From CAWJNF01 sp963844235 (GTDB taxonomy: Bacteria; Actinomycetota; Thermoleophilia; Gaiellales; Gaiellaceae), in the NCBI GenBank assembly GCA_963844235.1, contig CAWJNF010000004.1, positions 1 to 64,000 on the forward strand: a stretch of DNA of 64,000 nt, written 5' to 3'. How positions within the stretch are numbered: position 1 is the first letter of the stretch; each line of letters starts with the position of its first letter. Shown in pieces: positions 1-9,749 of this stretch. The notes beneath the pieces are model-generated. The model worked only from the letters and a program-made list of their open reading frames with translations. It was not told where the DNA came from and ran no database searches. The translations under genes and the position numbers were made by a program.

Positions 1-72
1 CGGCCAGCCTGGCGGCCGGGAGCGCAGTCGTCGGTGGGACGCCCACGCCACCGTCGGTACTCATAATCTGGG

Positions 73-1044
73 ATGATAGGCTACTCAGCTTCGAACGCTC
101 CATCGCAGGAGGAGGCGGCCACGGCGGACATCGGGACCTGGAAGGGGATCTTTCCGGCGCTTTGCACGCCCTTCGACGAGGGCGAGCGCGTCGATGTCGA
201 GGCGCAGCGGCGGGTTGTGCGCTTCGCCGTCGACGCCGGCGCACACGGACTCGTCGCCTTCGGCCTGGCCGGGGAGGTCCTGAAGCTCACGGCCACGGAG
301 CGGCGGCTCCTCACGGACGTCATCCTGGAGGCTGCGGAGGGCTTCGGACCGGTGTTCGTGGGCGCCGGAGCCGAGAGCGTGAGCGCCTCCCGGGAGCTCG
401 CCCAACATGCCGAGGCGGCCGGCGCGAGCTGCGTGGTGCTCCCTGTACCGGTCTCGGCCCGGCTGGGCGAGGACGAGCTCGTCGAGTACTTCACCGAGGT
501 CGCGGCCTCCGTGTCGACTCCGGTCATGATCCAGGACGCGCCCGCCTATCTCGGGCAGGCGGTGGGCCCCGACGCGGTGCGCAGGGTTGCCGACCGCGCA
601 CCGAACGTGCGCCTCGTGAAGCTCGAGGCGGGCCCCGCCGAGCTGTCCCGCTGGATCGCGGCGCTCGGCGGCGAGCTCAGCGTTTGGGGCGGAGACGCGG
701 GCGTGTACCAGCTCGACTGCCTCCGGGTCGGCGCCGCCGGGATCATCCCCGGCGTCGACCTCGTCGACCTCCTGGTCGAGGTGTACGAGGCCGAGGCCGC
801 CGGCAAGCCAACCCTCGCGGACGAGCTGTTCCGCCGCATTCTCCCCATGATCCTCTTCGAGATCCAGCACTCGATCGACCACTTCAACGCGTGCGCCAAG
901 CTTGTCCTCGTACGACGCGGCGTGCTCTCGAGCGCCGGGTTGCGCGCTCCCGCCGAGCCTCTCGGCGACGCCTCCCGGCGGCTGCTCGAGGAGCACCTGG
1001 CCGCGCTCGAGCTCACCGATGTCGGAACTCGCGCCGCCGGCTAG
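73..1044 (+). CDS. DHDPS/NAL-family aldolase
   Basis: This 323-aa TIM-barrel protein belongs to the dihydrodipicolinate synthase / N-acetylneuraminate lyase family of class I aldolases, which form or cleave C-C bonds through a Schiff base on lysine. Visible signatures are the GLAGE turn near residue 64 (usual form GxxGE), a tyrosine at about 159 in DAPAY, and the likely Schiff-base lysine K183 in LVKLEAG. Length is normal for the family with a short N-terminal extension. It opens a six-gene operon with a FadR-type regulator, HyuA, HyuB and RidA. A catabolic lyase acting on a 2-keto acid fits this context better than lysine-biosynthetic DapA, but that is inference. No clear ribosome site precedes the ATG, so a slightly later start is possible. 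Confidence 0.85.
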   Translation: MIGYSASNAPSQEEAATADIGTWKGIFPALCTPFDEGERVDVEAQRRVVRFAVDAGAHGLVAFGLAGEVLKLTATERRLLTDVILEAAEGFGPVFVGAGAESVSASRELAQHAEAAGASCVVLPVPVSARLGEDELVEYFTEVAASVSTPVMIQDAPAYLGQAVGPDAVRRVADRAPNVRLVKLEAGPAELSRWIAALGGELSVWGGDAGVYQLDCLRVGAAGIIPGVDLVDLLVEVYEAEAAGKPTLADELFRRILPMILFEIQHSIDHFNACAKLVLVRRGVLSSAGLRAPAEPLGDASRRLLEEHLAALELTDVGTRAAG

Positions 1045-1801
1045 GGCACAACGGGTCCACGACGACCTCCGGGAGCCGCGGCTCCGGGAGCGGCTCGCGG
1101 TCCGGCTCGCCTGCGAGATCGTGTCCGCGCGCATGCCGGCCGGGAGCGCCTTTCCCTCTGCCGAGGACATCGTCCAGGAGTTCGGCATCAGCCGTACGGT
1201 CGCGCGCGAGACGGTACACACGCTATCCATGCTCGGGCTCGTACTCGTACAGCACGGAAAGCGCACAGAGGTCCTGCCGGCCGAGGAATGGGACATCCTG
1301 AGCGACGTCGTCCAGGAGGCTCTGCGCCGCGAGGGCCGGGTGGGTCCGCTGCTCCGCGATCTCTACGAGTTCCGCCTGCTCGTCGAGCCCGACGCGGCGC
1401 GCCTCATGGCCGAGCGCGGCTCCGACCACGAGGTGAGCGAGCTCGCGAGGCTCGCGCAGACCATGAGCGAGCTCGCCGAGAAGACCGGGAGCGACCAGGA
1501 CCAGAGCACCGACCGTACGTTCCATGCCGCGGACTGGGACTTCCACCACCTGGTGGCCCGCGCGAGCGGGAACAGCCTGCTCGGCGCGGTCATCCGCGAT
1601 ATCCGCGAGGTCCTGGCGACGCTCTGGACGGTCTCGCGGCTCACGCCCGAGGAGGTCGCGCGGGTGGCCGAGTACCACCTACAGATCGCGAGCGCGGTGG
1701 CGCGCCGGGACCCGGAGGGTGCGGCAGAGGAGATGCGCGACCATCTGGCCTGGGCGTCCACGCTCGACCTGACGCGCGTCGACGACAGCACGGCATCCTA
1801 G
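1019..1801 (+). CDS. FadR-type GntR regulator
   Basis: A 260-aa transcription factor. The N-terminal winged helix spans roughly residues 20-85 (LRERLAVRLACEIVSARM, then FPSAEDIVQEFGISRTVARE) and is followed by an all-helical FCD effector domain with VEPDAARLMAE and a DWDFHHLVARAS segment carrying likely metal or ligand-binding D and H residues. The ATG at 1019 overlaps the end of the aldolase gene, indicating translational coupling; an in-frame upstream start at 902 would lie deep inside that gene and is rejected. By family precedent it probably represses its own operon and is released by a carboxylate intermediate of the pathway. Confidence 0.88.
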   Translation: MSELAPPARAQRVHDDLREPRLRERLAVRLACEIVSARMPAGSAFPSAEDIVQEFGISRTVARETVHTLSMLGLVLVQHGKRTEVLPAEEWDILSDVVQEALRREGRVGPLLRDLYEFRLLVEPDAARLMAERGSDHEVSELARLAQTMSELAEKTGSDQDQSTDRTFHAADWDFHHLVARASGNSLLGAVIRDIREVLATLWTVSRLTPEEVARVAEYHLQIASAVARRDPEGAAEEMRDHLAWASTLDLTRVDDSTAS

Positions 1802-1835
1802 GGCGCACACACCGGCGAGCGAGCGAGGAAACGAC

Positions 1836-3871
1836 GTGGGGCTGATCATCGGGATCGACACCGGAGGAACGTTCACCGACCTGGTTGCGTTCGACTCGGC
1901 GACCGGCCGGGTCGCGGCGCTCAAGACGTCCTCGACGCCGCAGGCGCCGGGCGAGGCGATCGTCAACGCGCTGGCCGAGGGCGAGATCGAGGGCTCCGAC
2001 ATAGAGAGCTTCACGCACGGGACCACCGTGGGCACGAACGCGCTCATCGAGCGCAGCGGCTGCAAGGTGGCCTTCCTGACGACGAAGGGCTTCGAGGACA
2101 CGCCGTACATCCAGCGGATCAACCGCAAGGTCCTCTATGACCTCCAGTGGCGCAAGCCGGAGCCACTCGTCGCGAGCCGGCGCCTCTGCCTCGGCATCGG
2201 GGAGCGGCTGGACTCGAGCGGAGCCGTGGTGCGGGCCGTGGACGAGGACGAGGTACGCGAGCTCTGCCGGCGGATCCGCGACGAGGGCGCCGAGGCGGCG
2301 GCAGTCTGCCTCCTCTTCTCCTACGTCAACACCGAGCACGAGGAGCAGGTGGTGCGGCTCCTGCGCGAGGAGCTCGACGGTTTCCCGCTCTCCGTCTCGC
2401 ACGAGGTCGCCCCGATCTGGCGCGAGTACGAGCGGGCATCGACCACGATCGCCGACGCCTACCTGAAGCCGCTGTTCTCCGGATACGTCGGGAGCCTGGA
2501 CGGCGCGCTCCGTCGGAGCGGCATGACGCGCCCGTGGACGATCATGAAGTCGAACGGAGGCGCGATGCTCGCCGAGGCGGCCGCGGAGGCGCCGATCCAG
2601 ACCGTGATGTCGGGCCCGGCCGGCGGCATGATCGCCAGCGAGCGCTTCGCCCGAGCGCTGGGCGAGCAGGACGTGCTCACGCTCGACATGGGCGGCACGA
2701 GCGCCGACGTGGGCATCATCGCCGACGGCCAGCAGCGCCATACGACGGAGTTCGAGATCGAGTGGGGACTGCCGGCCGCGGTGCCGCTCATCGACGTGAA
2801 GTCGATCGGGGCCGGCGGCGGCTCGATCGCGTGGGTGGACGCAGGCGGCTTCCTTCGCGTCGGCCCGCGCAGCGCCGGGGCGCAGCCCGGTCCGATCTGC
2901 TACGGCCGCGGCGGCAGCGAGGTGACGGTGACGGACGCGAACCTCCTGCTCGGCCGCCTCAACCCCGAGTACTTCCTCGGTGGGCGCATGCGACTCGACC
3001 CGGCCCTCCCGACAGAGCCCGTCGATCGGCTCGCGGCGAGTCTCGGGATGGAGCCGATGGAGCTGGCCGCGTCGGTCGTCGAGATCGCCAACGAGAACAT
3101 GGCCAGCGCGATCAAGATGGTCTCCCTCGAGCGCGGCCACGACCCCCGGCGGTTCGCTCTGCTCGCCTTCGGCGGTGCCGGCGGCCTGCACGCTGCCGCC
3201 CTCGCCCGTACGCTCGGCATCCCGAAGGTGATCGTTCCCCCCACCCCGGGGTCTTCTCCGCGCTCGGCCTGCTGCTCGCGGACATCCGCGTCGACAAGGT
3301 GTGGACGCAGGCGTTCCGGTCGACGCAGGTCGACGGGGCGCTCGTCGAGCGCCAGTTCGAGCGGATCGCCGAACGGGCGGTCGCGGAGCTGCGTCAGGAG
3401 GGCTTCACCGGCGAGCCGCGCCTGCGCCGCGCGATCACGATGCGCTACTTCGGGCAGAACTACGAGCACGAGGTGGAGATGCCGGACGGCGCCCTCGACC
3501 ACGAGCTGCTCGTCGAGACCTTCAGGCGCTTCGAGCGGCTCCACGAGGAGCGCTACGGCTACGCGATCGAGGGCGAGGTGATCGAGCTGCTGAGCTTCAA
3601 GGTGACCGCGATCGGCCGCCGCCCCCGGGTCGAGCTCGCGGGAGCGAACGGTGCGGCAGAGCGACCGAGGGCCGAGCGGGAGGTCTACTTCCGCGGCCAC
3701 GGATTCGTCCCGAGCCTCGTTCTCCACCGCTCGGCGCTCGAGGCCGGCGAGACGCTCGCGGGCCCGTGCGTGATCGAGGAGGAGGGCTCGACGACGCTCG
3801 TCGAGCCGGACATGCAGGTCGAGCGGTCGCCCGAGGGCTCGCTCGTCGTCACCACGGAGGCCGGCGCGTGA
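1836..3871 (+). CDS. hyuA: Hydantoinase/oxoprolinase subunit A, frame-broken
   Basis: ATP-dependent HyuA-type subunit of the hydantoinase / 5-oxoprolinase / acetone-carboxylase superfamily, which phosphorylates a lactam, hydantoin or ketone before HyuB completes the reaction. It has the actin-fold phosphate loops GIDTGGTFTDLVAFD at the N terminus, TVGTNALIERSG near residue 65 and LDMGGTSADVG near residue 285. The reading frame changes at a run of six C at 3237-3242: upstream is read in one frame to IPKVIVPP, downstream continues as PGVFSALGLLLADIRVDK in another. Seven C would restore a 678-aa protein of normal length, so a one-base deletion, possibly a sequencing error, is the simplest reading. 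Its stop overlaps the GTG of hyuB by 4 bp. Confidence 0.85.
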
Positions 3872-5586
3872 AGCCGCAGCTCACAACCGATCAGGTCACG
3901 CTCACCGTCATCGACAACTACCTGACGAGCACGTGCCGAGACATGGGCGTGACGATGATGACGACCGCCTACTCGCCGATCTTCAACGAGTCGCTCGACT
4001 TCTCGTGCGTGATCTTCGACCCCGAGGGGCAGATGCTCGCCCAGGCGGAGTTCTGCCCGTCGCAGATCGGCACGATCAAGTTCACGGTGACGTGGACGAT
4101 CGCCGAGCTCGGCCTCGACGCCTTCGAGGAGGGCGACGTCGTCCTCCACAACGACCCGTACCGCGGCTCCGGCCACGTCCCGGAGCACATGCTGCTGCGG
4201 CCGGTGTTCTGGGAGGGTGAGCTCGTCGCGTTCGTCGCGAACGTCGCGCACATGTCCGAGATCGGCGCGAAGACCCCCGGCGGCCTCAGCGGCGACGCGA
4301 CCGAGATCTTCCAGGAAGGCCTCCTCCTGCCGCCCGTGAAGATCAAGAGCCGCGGCGAGGACGTGGAGGACGTCTGGAAGATCGTGCTCTCGAACCACCG
4401 GACGCCTCGGGTCACGTACGGCGACTTCCGCGCCATGATCGGCTCGCTCGACCTGGCCGAGCGCCGCCTCCACAAGCTCATAGCCGACTACGGGCTCGAC
4501 GTCGTGCGGGAGGCGACGCGTGAGCTGCAAGCCGTCTCGGAGCGACGCATGCGAGCCGAGATCGAGCGGATCCCGGACGGCGAGTACTCCTTCGAGGACG
4601 CCATCGAGGACGACGGCATCAGCGAGGGCGATTATCCGATGAAGCTCGCCCTGACCGTGGACGGCGGCGAGGTGATCGCCGACTTCACCGGCTCCGCCAG
4701 ACAGGCGGTCGGCCCCGTCAACGCGATCTACGCGGTCACGGCCTCCGCGATCTACAACGCGTTTCTCCACCTGACCGATCCGACGATCCCTCGCAACGAG
4801 GGCTGCTACCGGCCGTTCACGATCATCGCGCCGCCGGGGACGATCGTGAACTGCACGTTCCCGGCTCCCGTGGCGGGCGGCAACACGGAGACCAGCCCTC
4901 GCCTCACCGACATGGTCTTCGGCGCCCTCCAGCACGCGATCCCGGATCGTGTGGCGGCCGCCTGCGGCGGGACCTCGTCCCCCTTCCTGTTCGGCGGCAG
5001 CGACCCGCGCACGGGCGAGCCGTACGCGCACTTCCACTTCGAGGGCGTCGGCTGGGGCGGCCGCCACGGCAAGGACGGGAACAACATGGTCGTCACCATC
5101 AACGGCAACTGCCGCAACACGCCGGTCGAGGTCTTCGAGACGCGCTACCCGGCCTTCCGTATCGAGTCGTACCGGCTCGTGCGCGATTCCGGCGGGCCCG
5201 GCGAGTTCCGGGGCGGCCTCGGCGGCGAGCGCGTCTTCACCGTCACCGTGCCGGAGGTCACCGTCAGCGCCCTCCTCAATCGCATGAAGACCGAGCCCTG
5301 GGGCGTCCTCGGCGGCGGCAACGGCGCCGTCGGAGGCCTCTGGGTGCGCCGCGCGGGACAGGACGAGTGGAGCACGTTCGTCGAGGAGTTCGGCACGATG
5401 TCCCCCTCGAAGTTCTCCGGCGTGATCCTGCGCGAGGGCGACCAGGTGAAGATCCTGATGCCCGGCGGCGGCGGCTACGGCGATCCCGTCGCGCGCGACC
5501 GGGAGCGCGTGCGCCGCGACGTGGAGGAAGGGTTCGTCAGCGCCGAGGCGGCCGCGCGGGACTACGGCCTCGACGGGACGGGCTGA
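3868..5586 (+). CDS. hyuB: Hydantoinase/oxoprolinase subunit B
   Basis: A 572-aa HyuB-type catalytic subunit. Typical blocks are the MMTTAYSPIFNESLDFSC segment near residue 30, NDPYRGSGHVPEH near residue 95, and the glycine-rich C terminus PGGGGYGDP. The start is GTG at 3868, overlapping the hyuA stop (GTGA), which is the usual coupled arrangement; longer in-frame versions would run through hyuA. It should form a complex with HyuA and hydrolyse or carboxylate a cyclic amide or ketone at the expense of ATP. The substrate cannot be read from sequence; hydantoin, 5-oxoproline, lactam or ketone are all possible. Its stop overlaps the next small gene. Confidence 0.9.
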   Translation: MKPQLTTDQVTLTVIDNYLTSTCRDMGVTMMTTAYSPIFNESLDFSCVIFDPEGQMLAQAEFCPSQIGTIKFTVTWTIAELGLDAFEEGDVVLHNDPYRGSGHVPEHMLLRPVFWEGELVAFVANVAHMSEIGAKTPGGLSGDATEIFQEGLLLPPVKIKSRGEDVEDVWKIVLSNHRTPRVTYGDFRAMIGSLDLAERRLHKLIADYGLDVVREATRELQAVSERRMRAEIERIPDGEYSFEDAIEDDGISEGDYPMKLALTVDGGEVIADFTGSARQAVGPVNAIYAVTASAIYNAFLHLTDPTIPRNEGCYRPFTIIAPPGTIVNCTFPAPVAGGNTETSPRLTDMVFGALQHAIPDRVAAACGGTSSPFLFGGSDPRTGEPYAHFHFEGVGWGGRHGKDGNNMVVTINGNCRNTPVEVFETRYPAFRIESYRLVRDSGGPGEFRGGLGGERVFTVTVPEVTVSALLNRMKTEPWGVLGGGNGAVGGLWVRRAGQDEWSTFVEEFGTMSPSKFSGVILREGDQVKILMPGGGGYGDPVARDRERVRRDVEEGFVSAEAAARDYGLDGTG

Positions 5587-5789
5587 TGGGAGAGTGGCGC
5601 ACCGCCGATACGGGCTATCTGAAGCCGAACCGGACCCACTGCGACCTCTGCGGACAGCTGATTCCGGGCCGCTACTGGGTCGCCAGCGTGGAGGGGGCGG
5701 AGCACGCCTACTGCAGCCCCGAGCACGAGGAGAAGTACGTCTCCTACTGGCTGCCGCGCTACGGACCGGCCGGCGCGGGCAGCCGCTGA
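5586..5789 (+). CDS. 67-aa Cys-rich Hyu-associated protein
   Basis: Small protein whose ATG overlaps the hyuB stop (TGATG). It has a CDLCG pair near residue 19 and a second pair-like element EHAYCSPEHEE near residue 43, the layout of a small zinc-binding knuckle, followed by an aromatic tail SYWLPRYG. No family name comes to mind. A clear homologue of the same length, HCELCGRPLPGRVW then GAEHLFCGPDCE, sits immediately upstream of the fused HyuA-HyuB gene at 20 kb. A conserved partner with HyuAB in two differently organised loci suggests a third subunit or metal chaperone. Acetone-carboxylase-type relatives do have small gamma subunits, but sequence relatedness to those is not established here. 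Confidence 0.72.
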   Translation: MGEWRTADTGYLKPNRTHCDLCGQLIPGRYWVASVEGAEHAYCSPEHEEKYVSYWLPRYGPAGAGSR

Positions 5790-5810
5790 CCCGATCACGA
5801 AGGAGGAGCC

Positions 5811-6278
5811 TTGGCCCCCACGCCCGAAGAGCGTCTGCAGGAGCTCGGCATCGAGATCCCCGCGCCCCCGCCTCCCGTCGCCAACTACGTCGGGGCCGTA
5901 CGCGTCGGCGAGATCCTGTTCGTCTCGGGCCACGGGCCCTACGAGAACGGCGAGTACCGCTACGTCGGCAAGTTGGGCCGCGATCTCGACGTCGCCGCCG
6001 GGCAAGCTTCCGCACGCCTCGTGATGATCAACTTCCTCGCGTCGGTCAGGGCCGAGCTGGGCACGCTCGACCGTGTCGAGCGGATCGTGAAGCTGCTCGT
6101 CATGGTCAACTCCACCCCCGATTTCGGCGACCAGCCGCAAGTGGCGAACGGAGCGTCCGACCTGCTCGTCGAGATCTTCGGCGAGGAGAGAGGGAAGCAC
6201 GGGCGGTCGGCCGTCGGGATGGGCGCGCTGCCGATGGGGATCTCGGTGGAGATCGAGGGCGTCCTGCAGGTCTCCTAG
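5811..6278 (+). CDS. RidA-family protein
   Basis: A 155-aa RidA/YjgF/L-PSP family protein (usual core about 130 aa). RidA proteins hydrolyse reactive enamines and imines released by amino-acid enzymes; other subfamilies act in catabolic pathways as specialised amide or imine hydrolases. Visible family features are the VGEILFVSGHGPYENG strand near residue 26 and the C-terminal KHGRSAVGMGALPMG segment, where the usual catalytic arginine follows KHG. The start is TTG at 5811, chosen because a strong AGGAGGAG ribosome site lies just upstream and no ATG fits. It closes the first hydantoinase operon, where it could clear an imine intermediate. Confidence 0.87.
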   Translation: MAPTPEERLQELGIEIPAPPPPVANYVGAVRVGEILFVSGHGPYENGEYRYVGKLGRDLDVAAGQASARLVMINFLASVRAELGTLDRVERIVKLLVMVNSTPDFGDQPQVANGASDLLVEIFGEERGKHGRSAVGMGALPMGISVEIEGVLQVS

Positions 6279-6507
6279 AGAGCCGGCGCCTCGGCCACTC
6301 CCGGGAGTCGATCACGGTCGACGTCTACGGCCGTGCCTCCCGTGCGCGCGCACCCACGTCACGGGCGGCTCTCGACGCATGGAGTCGGCTCGGCACAATG
6401 CCAGGAGGTGACAGGAGCCGACCCCTGCTGACTGGTGGGTGCTCGAGCCACGTCGCCCGCGACGAGCCGGGCCGACTCGGGCTTGGATGCCGAGTGACAG
6501 GAGGAGG

Positions 6508-9500
6508 GTGAGCAGCGAATCGCCGGCGCGACTCGAAGTCCGACTGCTCGGTGTAGTCGAAGTCATCTTGGACGGCCGCCGTCTTCGCGCCTTCAACTCT
6601 CTTCGCTTGCAGCGGTTCCTGGCCTTGATCGTGGTGCGGAGAGACCTGCAGCACCGCTCACGACTCGCATTCGAGCTCTGGCCCGACTCCGACGAAGGTC
6701 AGGCGCGGACCAACCTCAGAAAGCTGTTGCACGACTTCCGCCACTCCCTTCCCGACGTCGGTGAGTTCGTCGAGATCGACAACGAGATCGTGCGGTGGAT
6801 TCCGACGGGGCCGAGCGAGGTCGACGTGCTGAGGTTCCGCGATGCCATGGCTGCCGGCGATCCCGAGCTCGCCGCGCGCCTGTATTCGGGCGATCTCCTT
6901 CCAGCCTGCTACGACGACTGGGTCCTGGACGAGCGAGCGAAGCTTCGATCCGAAGCGTACGGGGCCCTCGCGCGGCTGACAGAACAGGCTGCCGGACGCG
7001 ACGACCACGAAGCGACGGTCAGGCTTGCCCGGTGCATCATCGACCTGGAGCCGACCGACGAAGCGGCCGTTCGAATCCAGATGGAAGCTCATCTCGCGCT
7101 CGGCGACAGAGCCGCGGCGCTGCGCTGCTACCACCGGTACGCGGAGGTGCTCGAACGCGAACTCGCGGTGGAACCGGGCGAGGCCGTCGGGGCGATGTAC
7201 CGGCAGCTCCGGGCCGGCACATCCAACCGCGAGGAACTGCAGGGCGAGGACGTGGCACCCCTCGCCGGAGTGCCGTTGGTGGGCCGCGAGCCCGAGCTGG
7301 ACCAGCTCAACCAGGCATGGAACACCGCGCGGGAAGGTGGGGCACATCTCGTGTTGGTGACCGGCGAACCGGGGATCGGGAAGTCCCGTCTCGCCCAGGA
7401 ACTCGGCCGCCGCGTCCAAGCGGAGGGACACGCGGTGGCCTGGGCTCGTGCGTACGAGGCTGCGGGCAGACTGCCTTGGGGCCCGGTCGTCGACCTCCTC
7501 CGATCGGATGCTCTCCGGAGCCACATCGACACGCTCGAGGGGATCTGGAGGGCCGAGCTCGCTCGTCTCCTCCCCGAGCTCCTCGAGGCTTCCCCGCCAC
7601 CCGCAGCGGGCCGGTCGGGCGACCTGGCGCAGCGCCATCGGCTGTTCGATGCCGTGAACCGGGCCATCGTCGGCGACCGCCCGCGTCTGCTGATCATCGA
7701 CGATCTGCAGTGGTGTGACGCCGAGACCATCGAAGTGATCGGCTTCGTCGTCCGTTCCGGACAGACGGCACCGGTCCTCATGGTGGGTACGGTCCGCTCG
7801 GAGGAGATCCCAGAGGGTCATCCCCTTGTCGGACTCGTCGACGCCTTGGGCCACGACAAGGCCGTGACCACCGTGCCCCTCGACCGGCTCGACGAAGCCA
7901 CGACCGCGGCCCTCGCTGCTCGGCTCCGCAATGCAGACACGATCGATCCGGAACTCGCCGCACGACTCTGGTCGGAGACCGAGGGCAACCCGCTCTTCGT
8001 CATCGAAGTGCTTCGAGCCGGGGTCTCCGCTTCGGGAAGCCAGCCGGCGCTCACTCCCACGATGCGGGCGGTGCTGGGCGCTCGGCTGGGCCAACTTCCT
8101 GACGGCGCTCGGCGCCTAGTCGAGGTGGCGGCCGTCATCGGTCGGCCCTTCTCGGTCGGCCTGCTGCTCTCGACCACGGGGATCAATGAGCCAGAGCTCG
8201 TCGATCACGTCGACGAGCTCTGGCGTCGACGGATCATCCGTGATCAGGGGCTCACGTACGATTTCAGCCACGACAAGCTTCGGGCGGTTGCCCTGGAGAT
8301 GCTCAGCCCAGCTCGGCGACGTCGACTCCACCGGGCCGTCGCAGAGGCGATCGCGGTCGAGTTCCGCCACGACGTCGAGGCGGCCAGCCCACAGCTGGCG
8401 GCCCACTACGACCAGGCCGGCATGGTCGAACCGGCCATCGATGCCTACCGCGTGGCCGGAGCGCGAGCGGTGGCCGTGTCGGCCCTTGACGAAGCGGTCG
8501 CCATGTTCCTGCGAGCACTCTCACTGCTCGCGGAGCTGCCACCTTCACCCGCTCGTGATGCGCTCGAGCTCGACCTCCGTATCGCCCTCGGCTCACCTCT
8601 GGTTGCCCTTGAGGGCTACGGCTCCCACGAGGCGCACCAACTCTACGAGCGGGCCCTTTCGCTCTGCCGCAAGCTTCACCGAGCCGTGGACCCCCCGATT
8701 CTCCGCGGTCTCGGTCTCGCCCGGCTGCAGGGTTGCCGCTTCGACGAGTGCAGCGAGCTCGGCCAGGCTCTCGTCGACCACGAGACACGTGATCCGATCG
8801 CTCGGACTGAGGGCCGGTATCTCCTCGGCGTAAGCGCCTTCTGGCGGGGTGATCTGGCGAGGGCTCGTCAATACCTCGAGGGCGCCATCGACGCCTATGA
8901 CGTGTCCCATCGCGACGAGCATCTGGCTCTGTACGCCCAGGACCCGAAGGCGGTCTGTCTCGTACGCCTGGCGTGGGTCGACCTGTGGGCGGGAGACGCG
9001 GGCCGGGCCGATGAAAGGGCCCGATCTGCTCTCGAGCTGGCCGTCGAGCTCGATCAGCTCATGACGCGGTGGTACGTCCTCACGTACGCGGCGATCATCG
9101 CGGCCGAATCCGAGGATCTCGTCCGCCTCGCCGAGCTGCTCGGGGATGCCGAGCTCCTGGGGGAGCGTCTTCCGATGCGCTACCTCATGATCGTCGGAGA
9201 GGCCCTCCGGGGTTGGCTGGACGTCTGCGAAGGGACACCCGGGGGCATCGAGCGGATCGTGCGATCGGTGGCGCGCTCGCGCGCCGAGGGGGAGAGCCTC
9301 CACCTGACCTACACGCTCCTCCTTCTCGCTCGAGCTCGTGGCATGGCCGGCGAGCTCCACGAAGGGCGAGCCGCGACACGCGAGGCGCTCTCGTTGGCAC
9401 AGCGCCACAACCAGCGCTATCTCGAGGCCGAGCTATGGAGAGTGGACGGCGAGCTGGCGTATCGCAGCGGAGAATGCGAAGCCGCCGCGTCGCTGCGAAG

Positions 9501-9687
9501 AGCTGTCGAGGTTGCCGACGCGCAAGGCGCGAGCTGGTTGGAGCTTCGGGCCCTCCACTCCTTGGCCAGTCGATACCCCGATCAAGCGCTGCGGGAGGAA
9601 CTCGGTGACCTCGTCGAGGCCATTCCTTCGGGCCACGAGCTCCCAGCGTTCCGGGCGGCAACCGGTCTTCTCAACGCCTCCGTCTAG
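6508..9687 (+). CDS. SARP/BTAD-ATPase-TPR giant regulator
   Basis: About 1059 aa. Order: N-terminal winged-helix DNA-binding domain (LEVRLLGVVEVILDGR), bacterial transcriptional activator domain of helical repeats to about residue 240, AAA/STAND ATPase with Walker A GEPGIGKSRLAQEL near residue 290 and Walker B LLIIDDLQW near residue 395, then TPR-like helical repeats to the end. This is the AfsR/LuxR-like large-activator architecture. GTG at 6508 is preferred because AGGAGG precedes it at 6499-6504; ATG 6487 is an alternative. It lies directly upstream, same strand, of the BBE-type oxidoreductase and the acyl-CoA-dehydrogenase-like gene, which it probably activates (inference from position). 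Confidence 0.85.
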   Translation: MSSESPARLEVRLLGVVEVILDGRRLRAFNSLRLQRFLALIVVRRDLQHRSRLAFELWPDSDEGQARTNLRKLLHDFRHSLPDVGEFVEIDNEIVRWIPTGPSEVDVLRFRDAMAAGDPELAARLYSGDLLPACYDDWVLDERAKLRSEAYGALARLTEQAAGRDDHEATVRLARCIIDLEPTDEAAVRIQMEAHLALGDRAAALRCYHRYAEVLERELAVEPGEAVGAMYRQLRAGTSNREELQGEDVAPLAGVPLVGREPELDQLNQAWNTAREGGAHLVLVTGEPGIGKSRLAQELGRRVQAEGHAVAWARAYEAAGRLPWGPVVDLLRSDALRSHIDTLEGIWRAELARLLPELLEASPPPAAGRSGDLAQRHRLFDAVNRAIVGDRPRLLIIDDLQWCDAETIEVIGFVVRSGQTAPVLMVGTVRSEEIPEGHPLVGLVDALGHDKAVTTVPLDRLDEATTAALAARLRNADTIDPELAARLWSETEGNPLFVIEVLRAGVSASGSQPALTPTMRAVLGARLGQLPDGARRLVEVAAVIGRPFSVGLLLSTTGINEPELVDHVDELWRRRIIRDQGLTYDFSHDKLRAVALEMLSPARRRRLHRAVAEAIAVEFRHDVEAASPQLAAHYDQAGMVEPAIDAYRVAGARAVAVSALDEAVAMFLRALSLLAELPPSPARDALELDLRIALGSPLVALEGYGSHEAHQLYERALSLCRKLHRAVDPPILRGLGLARLQGCRFDECSELGQALVDHETRDPIARTEGRYLLGVSAFWRGDLARARQYLEGAIDAYDVSHRDEHLALYAQDPKAVCLVRLAWVDLWAGDAGRADERARSALELAVELDQLMTRWYVLTYAAIIAAESEDLVRLAELLGDAELLGERLPMRYLMIVGEALRGWLDVCEGTPGGIERIVRSVARSRAEGESLHLTYTLLLLARARGMAGELHEGRAATREALSLAQRHNQRYLEAELWRVDGELAYRSGECEAAASLRRAVEVADAQGASWLELRALHSLASRYPDQALREELGDLVEAIPSGHELPAFRAATGLLNASV

Positions 9688-9749
9688 GCGGGAACGCTTC
9701 GGGAACACCTCGGCGTGCATCCTCGGCGAATCGAGCAGAGGAGCACGCC

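Noticed and set aside
85..1296. Long minus-strand open frame across the aldolase and regulator genes
   Set aside because: Antisense shadow in GC-rich DNA; no domain, while the plus strand shows clear family motifs.
1641..3191. 516-aa minus-strand open frame opposite hyuA
   Set aside because: Composition is that of an antisense frame (R, A, H, D rich) and hyuA is certain on the plus strand.
3237..3242. Programmed frameshift in hyuA
   Set aside because: A plain C run with no visible downstream structure or conserved slippery site; many similar breaks in unrelated genes point to sequence error.
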